Made by a program: the position numbers and the translations under genes. The notes under the pieces are model-generated. The model worked only from the letters and a program-made list of their open reading frames with translations. It did no database searches and was not told the DNA's origin. Below are positions 6,262-10,209 of a stretch of 10,209 nucleotides of DNA, piece after piece. The DNA is from JBEIJQ01 sp040380145 (lineage in GTDB: Bacteria > Bacteroidota > Bacteroidia > Chitinophagales > Saprospiraceae). Numbering within the stretch: position 1 is the first letter of the stretch; each line of letters opens with the position of its first letter. Location of the stretch: positions 1 to 10,209 of the forward strand of contig JBEIJQ010000113.1 of the NCBI GenBank assembly GCA_040380145.1, given 5' to 3'.

Positions 6262-8430
6262 ATGAAAAAAACCATCTCCGCCCTATTGATCTTCTTGGCT
6301 CCGATCGCCTTCTTGTGCGCCCAAGGCCCGCAAATCACCCTCGAAGATGTTTGGAGCAAATTTTCCTTTTACCCCGAAGGGGTGAACGGCTTCGATTTCC
6401 TCAACGACGGCCGCCACTACACGGAATCGGCGGAAGACGGCATCCTGCAGTACGACCTGCTCACGGGCGAAAAAGTAAAGGAAGTCCTCTTTTTTTCGGG
6501 CATCCAAGAAGGCATGCAGGGCAACTCGATCGAAGAATATGCGTTCAGCGAAGACGAAAACCTGCTCCTGATCAAGACCGCCTCCGAAAAAATATACCGG
6601 CATTCCGACAAAGCCGCATATTATGTGTACGACCGCCGCGGCAAAACCCTACAGCCCCTTTCCGCGAACGGCAAACAACAGTACGCGACGTTCAGCCCCA
6701 AGGGCGACAAAGTGGCTTTCTGCCGCGAAAACAACCTGTTTTTCAAGGATATAATCACCGGAAAAGAAACACAGGTGACGCCCGACGGAATAAACAACGC
6801 AGTCATCAACGGCTCCACCGATTGGGTGTACGAAGAAGAATTCGGCTTCACCCGTGCCTTCGAATGGTCGCCCGACGGACGCTTTCTGGCCTTTATCCGC
6901 TTCGACGAATCCCAAGTGCCCCAGTTCACGATGGAATACTACCGAAACGGCCTTTATCCGGAACCCTACACCTTCAAATACCCAAAGGCAGGCGAAAAAA
7001 ATTCCGTCGTCGCAGTGCACATTTTCGATACCCAAACGGGAAAAACCGTCCGTACCGACCTCGGCGGCGACACGGAGTATATCCCGCGCATCAAGTGGAC
7101 CCAAGACCCCAACCTGGTCTGCATCTTCAAGATGAACCGCCACCAAAACCACCTACAGTTGCTCCTAGCGGACGCCCGCAACGGAAAAATCTCCCAACTG
7201 TTGGAAGAAAAAAGCAAGACCTACGTGGACATCCACGACAACCTCACCTTCCTCGAAGACGGCAAAAGGTTTGTCTGGAGCAGCGAAACGGACGGCTTCA
7301 ACCACCTGTATCTGTACAACATGGACGGAAAGCTCGAACGCCGCCTGACCTCCGGCGAGTGGGATGTGACCGCCTTTTACGGAGTGGACGAGGCCCGCGG
7401 ACTGGTGTACTTCCAATCCGCCGAAAAATCCCCGCTGGAACGACAAGTCTATGTAGTGGGCCTCGACGGAAAAGGCAAAAAGAACCTCACCCCTGAAAAA
7501 GGATTCCATTCCGGCGAATTCAGCCCCACCTTCGATTATTTCGTGCACACCCACTCCAGTGCCGCCGCACCGCCGGTCATCACCGTCCGCGACGCCAAGG
7601 GCAAATCGTTGCGCACGCTGGTCGAAAACAAAGAACTGGCCGAACGCCTCTCCGATTACCGCCTGCGCGCACCCGAGTTTTTCCGGTTCACCACCTCTGA
7701 AAACATCGAATTGAACGGCTGGATGATCAAACCCGCCGATTTCGATCCCAAGAAAAAATACCCCGTCTTCATGTACTTGTACGGAGGTCCGGGCAGCCAA
7801 GAAGTGCTCGACGAATACGACGGTACGATGCGCATCTGGTTTCAAATGCTCGCCCAAAAAGGCTACATAGTGGCCTGCGTGGACAACCGCGGCACCGGAG
7901 GCCGAGGTGAGGCCTTCAAAAAGGTCACCTACCTGCAACTGGGCAAATACGAAACCATGGACCAGATCGAGGCGGCCCGTTGGCTGGGCCAGCAAAAATA
8001 TGTGGACCCCACCCGCATAGGTATCTTCGGATGGAGCTACGGCGGATACATGTCCACCCTCTGTCTGCTCAAAGGTGCTGCCGAGTTCAAAATGGCCATC
8101 GCCGTGGCCCCGGTGACCAACTGGAAATGGTACGACAACATCTACACCGAACGCTTCATGCAGACCCCCGCCGAAAACCCCAGGGGCTACGAGGATAACT
8201 CCCCCGTGAACTTCGCACGCAACCTCAAAGGCAAATACTTGATCGTGCACGGCATGGCCGACGACAATGTCCACTTCCAAAACACGGCCGAAATGACCAA
8301 TGCCCTGATCATGGCCGGAAAACAGTTTGATACCTACGTGTACCCCAACTCCAACCACAGCATCGGCGGCGGCGTGAAACGCCTCCACCTGTTCAACAAA
8401 ATGACCGATTTCATTTTGGAAAACCTGTGA
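6262..8430 (+). CDS. Secreted dipeptidyl peptidase IV family serine peptidase (S9B)
   Basis: 722 residues. I chose the ATG at 6262 because it opens a signal peptide (MKKTISALLIFLAPIAFLCA, then Gln); an in-frame extension upstream does not look coding. Residues about 40-470 form the DPPIV_N beta-propeller, including DWVYEEEFGF with Glu192 and Glu193 at the places of the human DPP4 Glu205/Glu206 pair that anchors the substrate N-terminus. The alpha/beta hydrolase domain follows: YGGPGSQ (Tyr507, oxyanion), GWSYGG (Ser592), MADDNVHF (Asp667) and NSNHSIGGG (His699). The Asp-to-His distance of 32 residues equals that of human DPP4. The enzyme removes Xaa-Pro or Xaa-Ala dipeptides from peptide N-termini in the periplasm or at the surface. 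A prolyl tripeptidyl peptidase of the same family (as in Porphyromonas) is an alternative not excluded by sequence. No stop or frame damage is seen. It probably has its own promoter in 6193-6261; CACTTTTG at 6203-6210 is a weak candidate. Confidence 0.95.
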   Translation: MKKTISALLIFLAPIAFLCAQGPQITLEDVWSKFSFYPEGVNGFDFLNDGRHYTESAEDGILQYDLLTGEKVKEVLFFSGIQEGMQGNSIEEYAFSEDENLLLIKTASEKIYRHSDKAAYYVYDRRGKTLQPLSANGKQQYATFSPKGDKVAFCRENNLFFKDIITGKETQVTPDGINNAVINGSTDWVYEEEFGFTRAFEWSPDGRFLAFIRFDESQVPQFTMEYYRNGLYPEPYTFKYPKAGEKNSVVAVHIFDTQTGKTVRTDLGGDTEYIPRIKWTQDPNLVCIFKMNRHQNHLQLLLADARNGKISQLLEEKSKTYVDIHDNLTFLEDGKRFVWSSETDGFNHLYLYNMDGKLERRLTSGEWDVTAFYGVDEARGLVYFQSAEKSPLERQVYVVGLDGKGKKNLTPEKGFHSGEFSPTFDYFVHTHSSAAAPPVITVRDAKGKSLRTLVENKELAERLSDYRLRAPEFFRFTTSENIELNGWMIKPADFDPKKKYPVFMYLYGGPGSQEVLDEYDGTMRIWFQMLAQKGYIVACVDNRGTGGRGEAFKKVTYLQLGKYETMDQIEAARWLGQQKYVDPTRIGIFGWSYGGYMSTLCLLKGAAEFKMAIAVAPVTNWKWYDNIYTERFMQTPAENPRGYEDNSPVNFARNLKGKYLIVHGMADDNVHFQNTAEMTNALIMAGKQFDTYVYPNSNHSIGGGVKRLHLFNKMTDFILENL

Positions 8431-8543
8431 TCAGGAAAAAAAGGAGGAAAGAAAACTGGAAAACCCTGTAGGCCAATTGACTTTTCGGCTTTATGGTCTG
8501 ACCGAAGAATAGATTGTAATCGTAAATCCACAGTATTACCTCC

Positions 8544-9260
8544 CTACCACACTCTCCAGTTCTCCTCCGCCTGCGCGTACAGCATCGCCAACCCGTTGCA
8601 GACTTGGGCTCTTTGCTCGGCGGCTAGCTGCATAAACCGGGTGGTTTCGGGATTATAGACCATATCGAACACCCAATGTTCAGGGCCGAGGGCCGTGTAA
8701 GGCAGATCAGGAGCCGTGTCGGGGTGCGGGTGCATGCCCAGTGGCGTGGCGTTCACGAGCAGCAGCGGGGCTGTGAGCCGGTCGGCAGAGAGCGGAAAAT
8801 CCGTACGGGCAGTGGTTTCGTGGGAAATGTCGAGGCGCGCGAGCACATGGGCGGCTGCGAGGGCCGCGCCGCCGCGACCAAGGATCAGCGCGCGCAGGCC
8901 GGGGCGGTGCAATTGTTCGCCCATGAAGGCGCGCAAGGAAGTTTCGAATCCGGCGATGTCGGTGTTGTGGCCGATGGTGCGTCCTTGTCGGAACAGGATG
9001 CAGTTCACCGCGCCCACTGCCTCGGCCTCGGGCGTCAGCTCGTCGAGATATGAGATGACCGCTCGTTTGTGGGGAATGGTCACGTTCAGTCCGCACAGTT
9101 CCGCTTCACGGACCAACAGATCGGGGAAATCGGCGATGTCGGGCATGTCGAACAGTTCGTAACGGCAATCGGCGAGGCCTTCGCGCCGGAATTTTTCGGT
9201 GAAATACCGCTGGGAAAAGGAGTGGCCGAGGGGGTGGCCAATCAGACCGAATACGCGCAT
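8544..9260 (-). CDS. aroE: Shikimate dehydrogenase (NADP+), short form
   Basis: 238 residues from the ATG at 9260, chosen because MRVFGLIGHPLGHSFS is the classic N-terminus; a longer in-frame extension to 9743 runs antisense through the proline dehydrogenase gene and is rejected. The enzyme reduces 3-dehydroshikimate to shikimate in aromatic amino acid synthesis. Substrate-site residues are present: Ser14 and Ser16, Lys65 in NVTIPHK, Asn86 in AVNC, Asp101 in GHNTDIAGF and Gln230 in LYAQAEENW. The NADP loop reads GRGGAA (128-133) instead of the common GxGGAS/A, and the stretch that normally carries the SR/NRT phosphate-binding motif is short and reads TTARTDF. VNATPLGMHP and DMVYNPETTRF are well kept. 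At 238 residues it is shorter than E. coli AroE (272) and near the low end for Bacteroidota. It converges with the peptidase gene and diverges from proline dehydrogenase. Confidence 0.93.
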   Translation of the reverse strand: MRVFGLIGHPLGHSFSQRYFTEKFRREGLADCRYELFDMPDIADFPDLLVREAELCGLNVTIPHKRAVISYLDELTPEAEAVGAVNCILFRQGRTIGHNTDIAGFETSLRAFMGEQLHRPGLRALILGRGGAALAAAHVLARLDISHETTARTDFPLSADRLTAPLLLVNATPLGMHPHPDTAPDLPYTALGPEHWVFDMVYNPETTRFMQLAAEQRAQVCNGLAMLYAQAEENWRVW

Positions 9261-9273
9261 CGGGATAGTTTTG

Positions 9274-9281
9274 TATTTTTG
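9274..9281 (+). promoter_or_regulatory. Candidate -7 promoter element (TATTTTTG) for proline dehydrogenase
   Basis: TATTTTTG is an exact TAnnTTTG match in the 45-base gap between the two divergent starts. It implies a transcript start near 9288 and a leader of under 20 bases. No well-placed -33 TTTG box is evident; that position would fall inside the aroE start region. No matching element faces aroE in the gap. Confidence 0.4.
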
Positions 9282-9305
9282 CCGGACGAAAATAACCCAG
9301 ACCGG

Positions 9306-10209
9306 ATGCCCCACATTGACGTCAACAACACGGAAATCGCTTTCGAGAGCAAGACCAATGCGGAACTCCGCCAAATGTACTGGCTGTTCCGCATGTTCAA
9401 CAGCCCGTCGCTGGTTTCCGTCGGCAGCAAAATGACCCTTTGGGCCTTGAACTGCCGGTTGCCCGTGGAATGGGCCATCAAAAAAACGATTTTTCAGCAA
9501 TTCTGCGGAGGCGACACCCTCGAAAACGCCCAAAAAACCATTGACCACCTCGGCCGGTACAACACCTTGACCGTGCTCGACTACGGCGCCGAGGCCAAAA
9601 CCGGCGAGGAAGAGTTCGACAGGACCGAGCGCGAGATGCTGCGGGTGGTGACCTTTGCGGGCAAAAACCCCACGGTCCCCGTCATCAGTTGCAAAGTCAC
9701 GGGACTGGCCCGTTTCGAACTGTTGGAAAAAATAGACCGCCAAGAGCCCCTCGACGAAATGGAGCGTGCGGAGTGGTCGCGCGCTTCGGCCCGCCTCGAC
9801 CGCATCTGCCGGCTTGCGGCGGAACAGCGCGTCGGTGTGTTCATCGATGCCGAGGAAACTTGGATCCAGGACGCCGTAGACGGCCTCACCGAAGAGATGA
9901 TGGCGCGCTACAACCGCGAGCGGGTCACTGTTTTCAATACCTTTCAGCTATATCGCCACGACCGCCTCGCCTTTTTGAAGGCCTCCCACGAAACGGCCCG
10001 CGCCAAGGGCTACCTGTTGGGGGCCAAGCTGGTGCGCGGCGCCTACATGGAAAAAGAACGCGCCCGCGCCGCGGAAATGGGCTACCCCTCCCCCATCCAA
10101 CCCGACAAGGCCGCCACGGACCGCGACTACGACGAGGCGGTGCGCTATTGTGTGGACCACTATCGCGAGATCGGCTCCTGCGTGGCCTCCCACAATGTCC
10201 AAAGCAACC
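9306..10209 (+). CDS. Monofunctional proline dehydrogenase, N-terminal part (runs off the right edge)
   Basis: The frame is open from the ATG at 9306 to the window end: 301 codons, with roughly 90 expected to be missing. The enzyme is FAD-dependent and oxidises proline to pyrroline-5-carboxylate, passing electrons to the quinone pool, usually at the inner face of the membrane. Family signatures include VSVGSKMTLWAL near the N-terminus, FIDAEETWIQ (Asp181, equivalent to the PutA active-site Asp), NTFQLYR (Gln214), AKLVRGAYMEKER (Arg244, Tyr247) and VASHN near the cut edge. The helical N-terminus and absence of a DNA-binding domain match the monofunctional Bacteroidota type rather than bifunctional PutA, though a C-terminal fusion cannot be excluded because the end is missing. 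The final RxxRR-type substrate motif would lie outside the window. Proline released after cleavage by peptidases such as the one upstream would be its substrate. Confidence 0.93.
   Translation, partial: MPHIDVNNTEIAFESKTNAELRQMYWLFRMFNSPSLVSVGSKMTLWALNCRLPVEWAIKKTIFQQFCGGDTLENAQKTIDHLGRYNTLTVLDYGAEAKTGEEEFDRTEREMLRVVTFAGKNPTVPVISCKVTGLARFELLEKIDRQEPLDEMERAEWSRASARLDRICRLAAEQRVGVFIDAEETWIQDAVDGLTEEMMARYNRERVTVFNTFQLYRHDRLAFLKASHETARAKGYLLGAKLVRGAYMEKERARAAEMGYPSPIQPDKAATDRDYDEAVRYCVDHYREIGSCVASHNVQSN

Noticed and set aside
7165..8388. A 407-codon minus-strand frame
   Set aside because: Antisense shadow of the peptidase gene, whose catalytic triad and propeller motifs are certain.
8482..8508. 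Possible terminator hairpin between the convergent peptidase and aroE genes
   Set aside because: TTTTCGG can pair with CCGAAGA (one G-U pair) across a 13-base loop, but the stem is weak and no T-run follows on either strand.
9261..9743. A 161-codon N-terminal extension of aroE
   Set aside because: It is antisense to proline dehydrogenase and does not resemble any AroE extension; the internal ATG at 9260 begins the normal N-terminus.

Overview
The window looks like a chromosomal segment from a moderately GC-rich member of the Bacteroidota. A Saprospiria-like lineage is my guess, from the protein styles only. The evidence is a very large secreted protein built of SprB-type repeats, a DUF4369/DUF5106-like protein with a C-terminal thioredoxin fold, an S9B dipeptidyl peptidase, signal peptides ending in a small residue followed by Gln, and two perfect matches to the Bacteroidota -7 promoter element TAnnTTTG.

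Layout: (1) Positions 1-3029, minus strand, hold the N-terminal 1009 codons of a giant secreted, cysteine-rich, adhesin-like protein. It has a signal peptide, an N-terminal beta-rich domain, three Ig/PKD-like modules and six complete SprB-like repeats plus the start of a seventh. Its C-terminus lies beyond the left edge. (2) Positions 3030-3437 are a divergent intergenic region with candidate promoters. (3) Positions 3438-5941, plus strand, hold a two-gene unit: a secreted TlpA-like thioredoxin-fold protein whose stop overlaps the start of selD (selenophosphate synthetase, Cys form). (4) Positions 5942-6261 are a gap containing what looks like an internally deleted relic of an Rpn/PD-(D/E)XK transposase-nuclease gene. 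(5) Positions 6262-8430, plus strand, hold a complete secreted DPP IV-family serine peptidase with its catalytic triad. (6) Positions 8544-9260, minus strand, hold a short shikimate dehydrogenase (aroE), convergent with the peptidase. (7) From 9306 to the right edge, plus strand, lies the first 301 codons of a monofunctional proline dehydrogenase, divergent from aroE across only 45 bases.

Functionally this is mostly housekeeping and envelope biology. The peptidase releases proline-containing dipeptides in the periplasm or at the surface, and proline dehydrogenase oxidises proline, so the two could be linked metabolically, but they are not in one operon. The secreted thioredoxin-like protein and selD appear translationally coupled. 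I see no CRISPR array, intact mobile element, RNA gene or clear defence system. The most interesting points are a paired cysteine loss in one SprB-like repeat, the nuclease relic, the unusual thioredoxin-like/selD coupling, and an atypical, shortened NADP-binding part of AroE.
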